A stretch of 64,000 nucleotides of DNA from Auricularia sp. M13 (lineage: Eukaryota; Basidiomycota; Agaricomycetes; Auriculariales; Auriculariaceae): positions 4,030,001 through 4,094,000 of the forward strand of contig CM073197.1 in assembly GCA_037042915.1 (NCBI GenBank), read 5' to 3'. The notes beneath the pieces are model-generated. The model searched no databases. It was not told the origin of the DNA and was given only the letters and a program-made list of their open reading frames with translations. Positions 30,014 to 41,600 of this stretch are shown here, piece by piece. Numbering within the stretch: the stretch's first letter is position 1; every line of letters begins with the position of its first letter. Position numbers and translations under genes: made by a program.

Positions 30014-32300
30014 CTACCGCAGTAACGATTCTGCGCTCTCCCTCCGAAAAACAGTCCGTGCAGTACCGCTACTGCTCGCATTCGACCCGCGCCGCTCGGG
30101 CACGGGCGGGACGGCGTACGGCAGGCCGGGCGCCGTATACACGCTCGGAGCCGCGCGCAGCCCTGGCCGCGCATCGCTCGCCGCGGCGGGGCCAGAGGAG
30201 GCGCTCATCCCGCTCACGCTGCCGCGCCGCCACACCTCGACGGGCGGTGGCTGCCCACTGATGCTCGCGGCATCGGTGAACGGGTTCGCATTCGCCCAGA
30301 GCACGGCGCGCGCGGGCGTGCTGGACATCGTCACGACGCTCGGCCGCCGGCTCAGCGCGCCGCCGCCGTGCGGGTGGTGTGTCGTTGACGTCGCCGCCGA
30401 GAAGACGGAGTTGGTCGAGAAGGACACCGCGCGACCCCATGGCGTCTGCTTGGGCCGCGGCGGGCCCGTCGGCGCGTCCAGCGTGTCGGGCACGCCCCAG
30501 CCGAGCAGGGCCGGCTCACGCAGGATCGCCTCGCGCTCGTGCCGCGATACAACCTGCGAGAATGATTGGATGACGAGCAGTGAAGTCAGGGTCCCTGAAG
30601 ATACACATTAGCACAAGCAATGAGAAGGCGCAGGGAGAAGGGTCAACGGTCTGGCTTCGCCAACGCAACGCCGTCATATAGACTGAAGCAATTAGGTCCA
30701 CCGCCCGACAGTAGCCGGGCATGCACAGCGTAACAGAGTGAAATTGCACTCACAACTCAATCCAATCCAGAATACAGGCGGCCAGATATGCTCTTTCTTG
30801 GCAGAGATGGGCACCATGATCATGGCGAGCGTATGGCAAAGCAGGATGAGGCTCGTGTAATACAACTTGGACCGTTCGCGTCAGGACGATATGCATGGCC
30901 GCGAGGCTAGCGACACACCTCGTTGCGGACGGCATCATTGAGCAGGACCATACGCGCGAACTTGGGGCTTGCACCGCTGCCGTTTGTCCAGCCCGTCAGC
31001 GGACGGTGCGGATGCTCGTCGCTTTCTTCCACCTTCTCCCAGCCGTCGTCTTCGGCAGGCGTTGGTTTCCGCTGGAAGGGGAAGAGGCGCCACGCCGGAC
31101 GGCTGTCCGTCTTGTGAGCTACCGACATCGCCGTATTGACGCGTGTGGCAGTCGCGGAGCTTGCGGCCGTTTGCTGACGGGCCTTGGGCGCATAGTCCCA
31201 CCATCCGCGAAGAGGCTGCGGCTGTTGCTGGCTGGGATTTGGCGACGCCGCGCCGTTGCGCGTGGACAGGTCGAGCGAGATGCGGCCGAGCTGTGCGCTG
31301 CGTTTCGACGCGTTCCAGACCGCGTAGCCGACTGGCGGCAGTGAGCATGACATGACAGCGGCGAGCCGATATGGTACGCACAGCACATGGAGACGAATAT
31401 CAACGTCTCGATGCTGCTCATTATGAACGCCGTCGGGAGAAGACGCAGGTCGCGCTTGAAGACGCATATGTTGGCTAGGGTGCGCGCGGAGCCGAGGTGC
31501 GGAAAGTCGAATGCAGTGAGGACCCAGGCGCTGAACTGGGTGAGGAGGATGGCCGCGAGCACGGCGTTGGAGCGGTTGAGACAGCGGTACGCCTTGATAC
31601 CGAGGATGCCGGAGATGAGGATGGAATACGAGATCTGTGCACAGGCCGCGGCCACGACGTTCACGCTGGGCGGCGCATCAGCACATCAGCCTAGTGTGGA
31701 TCCGAGATTGGCATCTGCTTACGCTGTGCAATTGGCCGAGTCGCTGACGAGCGGGAGGAGGAGCGCGGCGCACGCCACGGGGCCCCATATTTGCGAGAAG
31801 AGGAGGAGGTAAAAGAGCGTCATGTCGCGGGCGGCGATGCGGCGCACGTAGCGGTACGACACGCCGATATTGCGCACGAACACGATCCCAAAGAGCGCAC
31901 ACGAGAAGATGAGCACGGCGGCATCGCGTTGCGCGTGCGAGTACAACGGCGTGAGGAGCGAGCCGTCTGCCAGTGCCGGCAGATACGACGGCGAGACCGG
32001 GAGGCCGGTGGGCTGCGAAGGGAAGTCTTGGATGACCAGGGTCGTGTCGAGCGTGTAGGCGTATTCGTCGGCGCGTCGTACAGGCGCTGGCGTGTCCGTT
32101 GCGAGGTCGCCAACCCCTCGCCCAGTGACCTCGGATTGAGTAGGAGACGACGTGGTGGAAGATGTCCCCGGTGGGGGGTTCGTGCTGACGGTGGGCGACG
32201 GTGGGCTGAAGGGTGGAGAAATGGGAGCGCTCAGAGGGCCGCGCGAGTCGTATGCAGTCCTGGTAGGTGTTGAAGATGCTGCTGTTGTGGTTGTACTCAT
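30014..32300 (-). CDS. Seven-transmembrane GPCR-like protein
   Basis: Five exons, 32300-31723, 31665-31382, 31331-30919, 30865-30754, 30594-30014, join in frame to 655 residues. The N-terminus is ~110 residues, Ser/Thr/Pro-rich. Hydrophobic segments: DAAVLIFSCALFGIVFV, MTLFYLLLFSQIWGPVACAA, VVAAACAQISYSILISGILG, NAVLAAILLTQFSAWVL, FIMSSIETLIFVSMCFGYAV, LYYTSLILLCHTLAMIMV, FWIGLSWTLTSLLVIQSF: seven in all. A ~140-residue basic/acidic loop separates helices 5 and 6 (long ICL3), and a ~190-residue Ser/Arg-rich tail with RR(G/P)S sites follows helix 7. Topology fits a fungal G-protein-coupled receptor; ligand and class unknown. The last junction uses the acceptor at 30595; a later CAG at 30554 breaks the frame. 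Confidence 0.75.
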
Positions 32301-34400
32301 TAGCGTAAAGCGAAGGCCAAGATTGTCGGCGGCCCTCGAAGTAGGTCTAGAGGCAGGCGCGAAGGTCTACTGGGTGCCAGCCATCGACCGAAGCAGCGAG
32401 CGCGCACGAGCGTAGTGGTGAGAAAGCAAGCCGGAAGCGCAGTTCCTCCAACCGGGCGAGTGATCCCGCATCACCGCTGCTGTGCATAGATGCAACTTCG
32501 GACCCGGCGCGCCAAACCCGGCCATGACTTTCGGACGCCCGGGCCTTGTCGTCAGTTGCGCTTACACTGGTCGCTCAATGTCTGGAGTTGCATGCTTGCG
32601 CACAGGCATGGACTTGAACGTCTCGCGACGTCGATGCACCTGTCGTGCCGTAAGCGTCGCTGCCGGTTGTTGCAGCTCACCCAGCCCTGAGGAAGTCATT
32701 CAGCCAGTGTATAGACGCATCGTTGACCGGGATTGAAATTGCCTAGCCAGCGGCGGTTGTCATTGAATTAGCGACGGATGCACCCGGAGCAGGCGCGCTA
32801 AAAGATCCAGGGACCGAAATTCTACCCGACGACCCAAGACGCATGACAACGGCACGGGTTCACACGGGCTCTTGCTGAATGGCTGAATGCAGATGGCTTA
32901 CTCAGTCTATAAGTCAATTCTCAGGTATCCTGCCATCACAGCGCACTCACCGAGATTGAGCGAATGACAGTCTTTTGCCTGCGCCGCTCCCATCCATGTC
33001 AATCTTCCCACAGACAAATGCTCACCGCGTCCGTTACGTCAAGATCTACCCGTGTCCAAGTAGCCAATCTGTTTGTGGCAGGACTTCTATTGCTCGAGCC
33101 CATTGCGACCGTGCTGCTAGCTAGTGACGGGCCAGACGGACCGAGCGAAGCAAGCGTGAGGGAAAAGCGTCTGCAGGACGACAACGCTGAGCGTACCCGT
33201 CCGGCCTTCCCGAGGTATTGAGTTGTCGGCGTTGATACACTGCTTGCCCTCGATGCGACTGCAAGCACTAGCAACCGACTGCCCGACGTCGAGACTGCAG
33301 GGTCACGCCTTGACGGGCTTCCGCGCCACATAGACATTGCAATGGAGATCTCAGGATCGCACGAGCCACTAGCAACAAAGTGACGCCGTCCCTGCCCGAG
33401 TAGTCAGTAGCCGGCCACCGGGGTAGCCGAGACGCGTGGTATTGTAGCCTGGCCACCAGTCAATACAAGACTGTGCGCCGTCAGGGCGTCAGCACTGATA
33501 TCATGTCCGATTGTGGACCGACGATGTCCTTAAGCATCTGAGTGCCGATGCAATCAGAGCAACTTCGCCTGAATTGTGATGACACACCAAGGCTTCACTG
33601 CGGGCTGGGTCGGAAATATAGGAGCTGCATTGTTTTCTTTTCGAGATCGTGAATGGGAGGTCTGCGAGCTCGAGCCATGAGCTGCTGACAGTCGCACAGA
33701 ACGCCTAGCGATCGTTCGACGATGAACAGTTTGTGATAGAGTCTATAGCGAAGCGCGAGGTATAGCTTGCCACGCCGTCTGTGTAGCTAGGTGCGCGTGC
33801 CTAAGCGGCAAAACTTGTGAGAGCCGAAATCATACAGAATCCATGTTATGAACGCGGTCGCAACTCCGAAACTCCGACCGACCTCTCTTTCTGCACCGTC
33901 TTTGCCGCTTCCTTACGATTGCTATCTTTTACGCGCGCACATGAAAATGATAATTGGTTTAAGATTTAAGCCAAGTCGACATTAGATTATATTATGCAGC
34001 GCGCCCTTCTGGAGCCTTCTGGATGTCTCGAGTGGACCAGCCGCCAGGACCAGGTACATGCGAGAAGCTTGGTTGGATCTTTCTATTCAATGAAAAATAG
34101 GCTTATCCATTGGTTTCCCCGTCGATAGCAGCGTCTGTATCGGCTCAAGGTGATCGATACGTGACGAACGCGCGAAAAAACTCCGCTGCTCGTTATACCT
34201 GGAGGCTTCAACGTAGAAGTTCTGCCCGATTATACCTTTGATTAGGCGTATTGGTGACATAGAGGTTCGTCGTGCATCATTTTCCCGAACGTCTGACGCA
34301 TCCAGGCTTCTCGTGCTGAATTTCTACTGACCCCTGGCGTCCTGCCCATTATCCAATGGCGTGGGCACTATAAAGTCGTCACGCATGACGACAGAGACAC
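32301..34400. other. Long intergenic region, no gene seen
   Basis: About 2.1 kb with no frame over ~110 residues, no domain, no splice ladder. Upstream region of both the 7TM gene (-) and the stress-protein gene (+). Confidence 0.55.
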
Positions 34401-34410
34401 GCTATTAACC

Positions 34411-34418
34411 TATATAAG
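34411..34418 (+). promoter_or_regulatory. TATA box of the seed-maturation-type gene
   Basis: TATATAAG, 75 nt before the start codon, followed by a C/T-rich leader. Confidence 0.7.
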
Positions 34419-34485
34419 ACCCTCGCTCGAGCGCCGAGCCCCCAGCACACTTAATCTTCACCTTTCTTCACACACGTCCTCTGCC

Positions 34486-35047
34486 ATGTCTGCGACACGC
34501 CAGAACGCCGTTATCTCGTCCTCCTCCGGTGCCGGCGCGAACGGCAACATCAACCTCGAGCAGGTCAACGCGGCCGAGGCGGCCAGGCTCATGTCCGAGG
34601 AGCACAAGATGCTGAGCTACAGGCCGCCCGCGGGAAGCCTCGCTGCGCAGGCCCAGGCCGCCGCGGCCAAGCACCCCAATGCGCCCGGTGCTGTGGGAGG
34701 AAACGTCCAGGAGCTGCGCCGTCTCGCCAAGGACGACGTCGCCCGCATCCAGGCTCAGCGCGGCAACGGGAGCTCCGTTGGCGCTCAGACCGAGGTTGGA
34801 AGCATCGGCAAAGGTGCGCCTTCAATCTCTTTGTATGTTTCTTCTTGCCTGGGATCACTATCTCGTGATAGCTCTCGCATCCAAGATCCAGTCGATCGAA
34901 CACAAAGCCCTCGGCTACCGCCCACCGACCAACTCCCTTGCCGCCAAGGCCCAGCGCGCCGCCGACAAGGACCTCCCCTTGGACTCCACGATGGTTGAGA
35001 ACGCCGCAGTCCAGGACGCCCAGCGCATTGAGAGAGAGAGTGCCTAA
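34486..35047 (+). CDS. Seed-maturation (SMP/LEA-like) stress protein
   Basis: Two exons, 34486-34813 and 34872-35047, intron 58 nt; 167 residues. Two internal repeats are plain: AARLMSEEHKMLSYRPPAGS followed by LAAQAQAAAAKH, and ASKIQSIEHKALGYRPPTNS followed by LAAKAQRAADK. The LAKDDVARIQAQRG segment and ASKIQS words are typical of the SMP (LEA group V) domain. The protein is Ala/Gln/Ser-rich, hydrophilic, without signal peptide or membrane segment. Known behaviour of the family is protection during desiccation or stationary stress; that role is inferred here. A strong TATA box suits high inducible expression. Confidence 0.7.
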
Positions 35048-35293
35048 CGAGAAGCTGTAACATCGCAAGCAGCCCGTGTATTTGTACCCATACCCATTGT
35101 ACTTTATTCGCTCGGTTTTCGCCTACGAGCAGACAAATGAATTCGAAGATTATACTTTCTTGGTGGCTGCCAAATTTCCGCAGCGCCTTTGATTGACTCA
35201 ATCACTTCATATACTAATGAGAAGAAGATCATCGCGCTGCGTAACTCGTTAATTTGCAATCGGAAACCAGGCCGCGAAGCTGGCAGCAGTAAG

Positions 35294-35300
35294 TATAAAG
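35294..35300 (+). promoter_or_regulatory. TATA box of F-box/CxxC gene 1
   Basis: TATAAAG ~85 nt before the start. The leader word AAGTCCGAGGACCGG and a later CCGCCACAAT are shared with genes 2 and 3. Confidence 0.55.
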
Positions 35301-35384
35301 AACAAAGTCCGAGGACCGGCGGAGGCAGCCGTTCGACTGCTTCTTTCCGCCGCCACAATACCGGTACTGATCTGTTTCTCAAAC

Positions 35385-36473
35385 ATGCCGCAAGACGTGT
35401 CTGCTACACCTCCAGAGGTAGTTCAACGCATCCTCAGGGAGATGTCGCCAAAGGCGCAAGTTGCCTTCATCAGCAGCTGCAAGCATTTCTATCGTGTGCA
35501 CTCGCTCGACCTTCAACTCGCCCGACTGCAAAAGCTTGCCAACAAGAAGACGCCCGTGCTGCTCGCGCTGGCGCCGCAGAAGACTCTCGTGAGGCGCCGC
35601 GTGGAGTATGGTACTTACCCCGATGGGGATACCAACGATGGCCTGACCAGCGACACCGACGATTCCGACGACGCGGTCATGGTGCCCGGCTCGGCCAAGT
35701 ACAAGACCCGCATCTTGGAGGACTGGGTGCTCGACCCGAAGGAGGAACCCGACCACGCACTCGCCAATCCGTTTGTCTTGGTCGCCGCTGCATATACCAC
35801 CGCCAAGGACGACATCCTGCTGCACGTTGCGTTCCCGGAGCATCGCGAGAACAGCGAGGGCGTCGTCGAGGTCATCGTCGAAGGACCGAAGGTGCACCTC
35901 TCCCATGACTTTCGGGAGACAGTTCGCGCGATGCGAGAGCTCGTAGAGTCTGGGGCCAATGCAGTTGAACCGGAGCCGCGCCCCGAGACATTCAGCTATG
36001 TCGAGGCCATGCAGACCGGCTGTGTCTTCGAGAGGATCACGTCTTCTGGCGCTGTGCGCCGCTGGTGGATGTACGATTGCCGGGAGTGCGGCGGCACTCG
36101 CACCATCTGTCCCGGCTGCGGCGGTGTCAGTATGCGATGGCCTGACGTATTCAGTTCGTGTGGGTGAGTGCAACGGTTTCATTTGCGCTCGAGATGAAGA
36201 CCAGCTTACAACGAATGTACAAAGATTCGACATGCCCGTGAGTACTCAAATTGAATTAAATATGCGAAAATCTGACCCGTCTTACTGCAGTGCCCGATGT
36301 GCGTGGGATACAGCGCTGCGGAGGACGCAAAGTACTACTTCGGAGAGGGAGATCAGCGCACAGTAGATGAGACACTCAACGTTGCGCCTGTTGGAGTGCG
36401 AAGGTGGTCCAAGGAAGAGTGGGAGGCTGATATTGCCCTCCAGGCAGCTCTGCCGCAGTCAAAAACTGACTGA
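35385..36473 (+). CDS. F-box-like/CxxC-cluster protein, member 1
   Basis: Three exons, 35385-36163, 36225-36237 (13 nt) and 36291-36473; 324 residues. The N-terminus is F-box-like (PPEVVQRILREMSPKAQVAFISSCKHFYRVHSLDLQL). The middle has KTLVRRRVEYG, an acidic patch, the conserved word VPGSAKYKTRI followed by EDWVLDP, then AAAYTTAKDDILLHVAFPE. The C-terminal part has EAMQTGCVFERIT followed by SSGAVRRWWMY, then C(RE)C, C(PG)C and, after the micro-exon, C(PM)CVGY: three CX2C pairs suited to zinc binding. It ends with TVDETLNVAP and WSKEEWEA. I do not recognise a named family. SCF involvement is inferred only from the F-box-like start. Tandem with member 2. Confidence 0.75.
36225..36237 (+). other. 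13-nt micro-exon of member 1
   Basis: ATTCGACATGCCC between AAAG and GTGAGT encodes the G-F-D-M-P link before CPMC. The same length and phase occur in members 2 and 3. Confidence 0.75.
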
Positions 36474-36950
36474 AACTCGTTTTATCACGAACGATCTTGA
36501 TTCAAAAATCGAAAATTTGCTGAACGAATACTGTACCTCTCGGGATGATACCTGGGATTGAGGAGCTGACTATCACACCGGCCCCGAATGAGTGTGGCTG
36601 AAACGCTAGCCCCTTGCGCAGGGCAAGGGGTGAGTGAACGACGCCGGCGGGCCGTCGGTTCCGAATGATCGATACTGCCAGCTGCAAGACGGCACGAAAG
36701 TTGCAGCTTCAAGTCAGAAGCACACATTTACTCGAGGTAATGGAACGTACCACTGGATATCAACACGTCGCAGAGAGTCTGCGGTTCTCCGAGTCTGAGG
36801 TTGCGGTTCGCTACGGACAGTTATTGCCTTCCAGTAATGTCAGTCAGCGTCACGCGCGCGAGGTGTCCAGAGGATAGCAATCTTTCAGTAATATTACGTC
36901 GATTGGCTTGTAATTTGCGATATGAGACTAGGCCAAGGAGCTGGCGGCGC
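36474..36950. other. Intergenic between members 1 and 2
   Basis: No gene. Contains a short GC hairpin near 36,611-36,631 (CCCCTTGC, 5-nt loop, GCAAGGGG). Confidence 0.5.
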
Positions 36951-36958
36951 TATAAGAA
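36951..36958 (+). promoter_or_regulatory. TATA box of F-box/CxxC gene 2
   Basis: TATAAGAA, 77 nt before the start codon; the downstream leader resembles that of member 1. Confidence 0.6.
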
Positions 36959-37027
36959 GCCAAGTCCGAGGAGCGGAGAGAACCGACACCCGCGTCTTCC
37001 TCCGCCACAATATCAACTCACTTGACC

Positions 37028-38229
37028 ATGATGCCGAAAACAATATCCACCATGCCTCCAGAGGTCATCCAAATCATGCTCAAGAACATGCATCCATGGA
37101 CGCAAGCGGCCTTCATCAGCACCTGCAAGGCGCTGTACCGCACGCACTCGCTCGACGTCCTGCTCGCCAACTTGCAACGTCTGGCAAACAAGAAGAAGCG
37201 CGTGCTGCTGGCGCTTGCGCCGAAGAAGACGCTCGTGAGGCGGCGCGTGGAGTATGCGACTTACCCCGACGCGGAGGGCGAGCCGGACGATATGTTCAGC
37301 AGCGAGGTCGACGACGACGACGACGCGCTCATGGTGCCCGGCTCGGCCAAGTACAAGACCATCATCGAGGAGGACTGGGTGATCGAGCCGAGCCACGGCC
37401 TCGCGCACGAGCTCGTCGACCCGTTCGTCCTCGTCGGCGCGGCGTACACCCCCGCGAGGGACGACATCATGCTGCAGGTCGCCTTCCCGGAGTACAAGGC
37501 GAGCAGCGCGAGGGAGGTCGAGGTCATCGTTGAAGGGCACGAGATCTTCTTCTCGCAGGACTTTGAAGAATCCGTCCAAGACCTGTGGCTGCGCCTCAAC
37601 TCGGGCCTGTCTGGCGGCTCCAGCCCTGCTGCATCCGAGTCCGAGTCGGCAGCTGCTTCAGATTCGAATTTGGACTCGGATTCAGACTCGGACGCGGACT
37701 CGGAGCGGCCGCGGCGTCTCGAGGCGTTCAGCTACAGTTACCTCACGGCCATGCAGACCGGCGGCTTCTTCGAGCGGATAACCTCCCCGGGCGTCATGCG
37801 TCGCTGGTGGATGTACAACTGCTGGGAATGCAGCGGACAGCGCACCGTTTGCCCCGGATGCGGCGGTTTCGGCGAACGATGGCCCGAGGCGAGAACCGGG
37901 TGCGGGTGAGTTTTCAAACCGCGTTCAAGTTGTGCGCGAGGCATGAACGGCTGACTGAAAGAGCCCAAGATACAACATGCCCGTGAGTACTCGACTTATC
38001 ACGCGATTCCTCCAGGATACATAATATGAGAGCTAACCTGATTGACCTGCCCGTCCGTCCACAGTGCCCGATGTGCGTGGGCTACGGCGCGGCGCAAGAC
38101 GCGAGACGGATGTTTTACGAGGACGAGCGCATGGTAGACGAGGAGCTCAATGTCGCGCCTGTTGTCATGCATCTATGGTCCAAGGAGACGTGGGAAGCAA
38201 GTGAGGCGAGCAAGGCTGCTTCCGCGTAG
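37028..38229 (+). CDS. F-box-like/CxxC-cluster protein, member 2
   Basis: Exons 37028-37905, 37970-37982 (13 nt), 38065-38229; 351 residues. ATG codons at 37028 and 37031 are adjacent and either may serve. Same layout as member 1: PPEVIQIMLKNMHPWTQAAFISTCKALYRTHS, KTLVRRRVEYATYPD, VPGSAKYKTII followed by EEDWVIEP, AAYTPARDDIMLQVAFPE. A Ser/Asp-rich linker (~residues 200-230) is longer than in member 1. Then YLTAMQTGGFFERIT, C(WE)C, C(PG)C and C(PM)CVGYGAA, ending VDEELNVAPVVMHLWSKETWEAS. Shared leader sequence and intron positions indicate duplication of the whole transcription unit. Function unknown. Confidence 0.75.
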
Positions 38230-38648
38230 CCACAAGTAGGCGGAGGAGTTCCTTTGATCCTGTAAATATCAGTCACGTAATCTACCATATGAGCTGCATA
38301 ATTCGTTGAGTCGACCACCAACTTGAACCTAAGTTAACTGTCAGAGCGGAAATTCCAGACCGGCCAAGAGGAGAGAGTTGGCAGTAGATCTTGCTCTACA
38401 TGTCATAATCGAGCAGTTGGTCGCCCGGACAGTTTGCCCTTCGCCGTACGAGAGTCAGTAGCAGTGCTAGTGAATCTTTGTGTACCTGGCGCAACGCAGC
38501 CTTCAGGTGGCTGAACGGAAAGTTTGAATGCAGTGGTAATTTTATAGTATCTGCAAATAAGCTACAGTAGTAGTACCGCAGCCAGATACATCACGTCTAA
38601 ATCACACTCACGTTTACAATGCCCGCGCGGTCCATTGCCAAGCAGGAC
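38230..38648. other. Intergenic, no gene seen
   Basis: Convergent 3' ends of member 2 (+) and the Tcd gene (-); nothing recognisable. Confidence 0.55.
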
Positions 38649-41600
38649 TCACAACGCCCACGCGAACATCGCATCAACCTCTTTCCACCGCCGCTCGACA
38701 ACCGCAACGGTCTCAAGCCCCCACGTCTCCACGAGCGTCCTGCGCACATCCATCTCCGGCTCTGCAAAGCAGCGGGGCGCTCAGCCTCATCCGTCCATAA
38801 ACCGCACACGCAGCGACAGCTACCGCCGCGCGCGCCTGCACTCACCCTTCGCCCACCCCTCCAAAACCTCGCGCACATGCCGCGCAGCCTCCTCCTTCTC
38901 CATCAACACGCAATTGCGCACGCTCGCCGGCGCGCGCGGGTCCCAGCGCACGACGGCCGGCCGCGCGGGCACGCGGTGGTGCGGCGCGACGACGGAGCGC
39001 CCGCGGTGCAGGTCGTCGAGCAGGAAGCCCACGTCGTCTTCGGAGAGCGACACGCGGCTGCGGGGGAGATATCAGCCGTCAGATTCAGCAACGTGCGATA
39101 CGAATAAAATTTGGCAACCGCAACAGTGCGCGGGGTGAAGCAGGCGAGGGTTCATTGAACGCAAGGCAAAGAACTCACACGCCCTCACTTCTCCCCGCGA
39201 CGCGCGTCTCGCACGCGACGAGCTCCTTGAGGCACTTCTCGTACAGCTTGCGGCGGTAGCGTACGGGCAGCGGGTTCGCGATCGGCCGCCGCGCGAGGTC
39301 GGCGACGATGTAGGTCGCGATGTGCAGCCCGAAGAGCGCGGGGAGCGGGCCTGCGAGATGGTCGGGGATCAGCACGGCGTGGGAGGGACGAGCAAAGGAG
39401 GAAGGCAGGGGAAGGACGAGCAAGAATTCAGCACCGGGCAGATGAGCAAATGAGGAATGCAGAGGAAGGACGACCAAAGAAGGAAGCAAAGGGGAGGACG
39501 AGATGGCAGGCGATCGAGGGACAAGCAAGACAGGCACGTCGAAGTGAAGGACGACAGATACGATCGCGGAAACTCACCGAGCACAGGCAGAATGCGCACC
39601 CTAAAATCGTCGAACGCCGCGAGCTCGTTGATCTGCCCCTTGGCGTGCTCGGCGTCGTCGAGCGGGAGCAGGCCGAGGTCGTCGCTTGGGACTTCTGTGC
39701 TGTATACCACCGGGATGCCTAATTGGGGACGAGGGGGGTCAGCGACAAGGCATGGAAGGAAAGAGGTGAGAGGTGAGAGGTGAGAGGTGAGAGGTGACAG
39801 TGAGGAAGGCAGGGGGCAGAACGGAGGCGGGGAGGAAAGCGCGGACGGGGAACACGGCGCAAGCACGGACGATCCAGCTGGTGCAGTTGCCGTCGCCACA
39901 CAAAACATCTGAGGTGAAATGCGCACCGCCATTTCGGGGCCTAGAGCTCGTATGAAGGGACCGCGCATCCATCCGGCGCGCCGAGGAGCAACGTCCAAGC
40001 GCGGCGGCACAGTCGAACACAGATGCACTGGCCACTCCCCCGCGCGCACCCGACCGCTCCACACATAAACCGGCTGCGAGAGCGTAGCGCAGACAGGACA
40101 GCTGCACCACCGAGACCAGACTGGCCAGGCACGCGCGCGAGCACAGGAGAGAAGGCACGCGCGCACGCAACACACGGCGGCCCAGCAACGTCGCGCAGGC
40201 GGACGCAAGCAACGCGCCAGACCGGCGGCCGCACGGCACCGCGGAACGCTGGGCTCGTCGGCGGCGCGTCGTCGTGTGGATTGCGGCCGCGCACGATGGC
40301 TGAGACGAGACGAGGCCGCGCGGCGTGGAACGACGAGGCAGCTAGGACGCCGTGCGCCGCACGCTTTGCGGGGCGACACGGTCGAGGCGGCGGGCTGCTC
40401 CCCAGGTAACGGCGCGTCCAGCGCGCGCGCTGCTCCTCTCGCGCGTCCAGTGAGCGCCCTGCTCCTCTGGCGCGTGGTGCCGGCACGCTGCTCCCCAGGC
40501 GAGCCGAGTCGGGTGCGCTGCGTCCGGGGGAACGGCGCGTCCAGGCGTCCAGGGAGCGCGCGCTCCCGAGGCCCGTCGAGTCGGCGCGCTGCTCCAGGAA
40601 ACGGCGCCGCCCCACGCAAGCCCAGCGCGCACTCCCCACCCCAGAAGCCGGCGAGGCGGCATGCCGACTCCCGGCGAGCCAGCCAAGCGAGCGCGCCGGT
40701 GCTCAGGCGAGTCGCCTCGGCGCGCTGCCAGGCGAGTCGGCGTGCAAGGCAAGTCGGGCACGTCGCTCCCCAGGCGGGTCGGGTAGCGCTTCAGGCGCGG
40801 CGAGTCCTCGGCGTGCGCGTCGAAGCGCGCTGCTCTTCATGTACATCGAGCCGAGCAGGCGATCGGATTCGGATGCGGACGCGCTAGCCGAGAAGACACG
40901 CTGCTCTCCAGGCGACCACACGGCGTGCGGCGTGCGCCCCCCCAAGCAAGTCGACGCGCGAGCGGAGTCGAGTCGAGTCAGCGCTCTTCTCTTCTCCTCA
41001 GACACATCGAATCCGCGCGCTGCGCTTCTCCTCAAGCACGTCAATTCGGCGCGCTGCCCCAGGCGCGTCGACTTGACCCCCCAACGAGGCACACTCCGAG
41101 TGTGAGCGCCGTTTCCCGGGCGAGGCGAGCCGGCGGGCGGCTGTCCCACTCGAGCCGACTCGGCGCGCTGCTCCTCCAGGAGCTGAGGTGGCCACGCGAA
41201 CTGAGTCGGCGCGCGCTGTACCCAGGCCGTTACTAAAGCCAGTCGAGTCGGCGAGCTGTCGTCCAGAGTCAGACGTGCCGACTGAACTACGCGAGCCGGG
41301 GCGGACGCGCTGCTCTGCTCTCCAGACGCGTCATGTGCGTCGGATCGGCACGCTGCTCCCCAGACGAGCCTAATCGGACGCGCTGCCCTTCAGGCGAGTG
41401 GGTATGCTGCTCTCCAGGCGAGCCGAGTCGGCGCGCTCTCCCCAGACGAGCCGAGTCGGCGCGCTGCTCCCCAGGCTCGACGCGCTGCTCCCCAGACTCG
41501 ACGCATGCTGCTCTCGGGCGACGCGCTGCTCCAGACTCGACGCGCTGTTCCCCAGACGCATCGAGGCGGCACGCCGCTCCCCAGCCGCTGCTCGTCGGCG

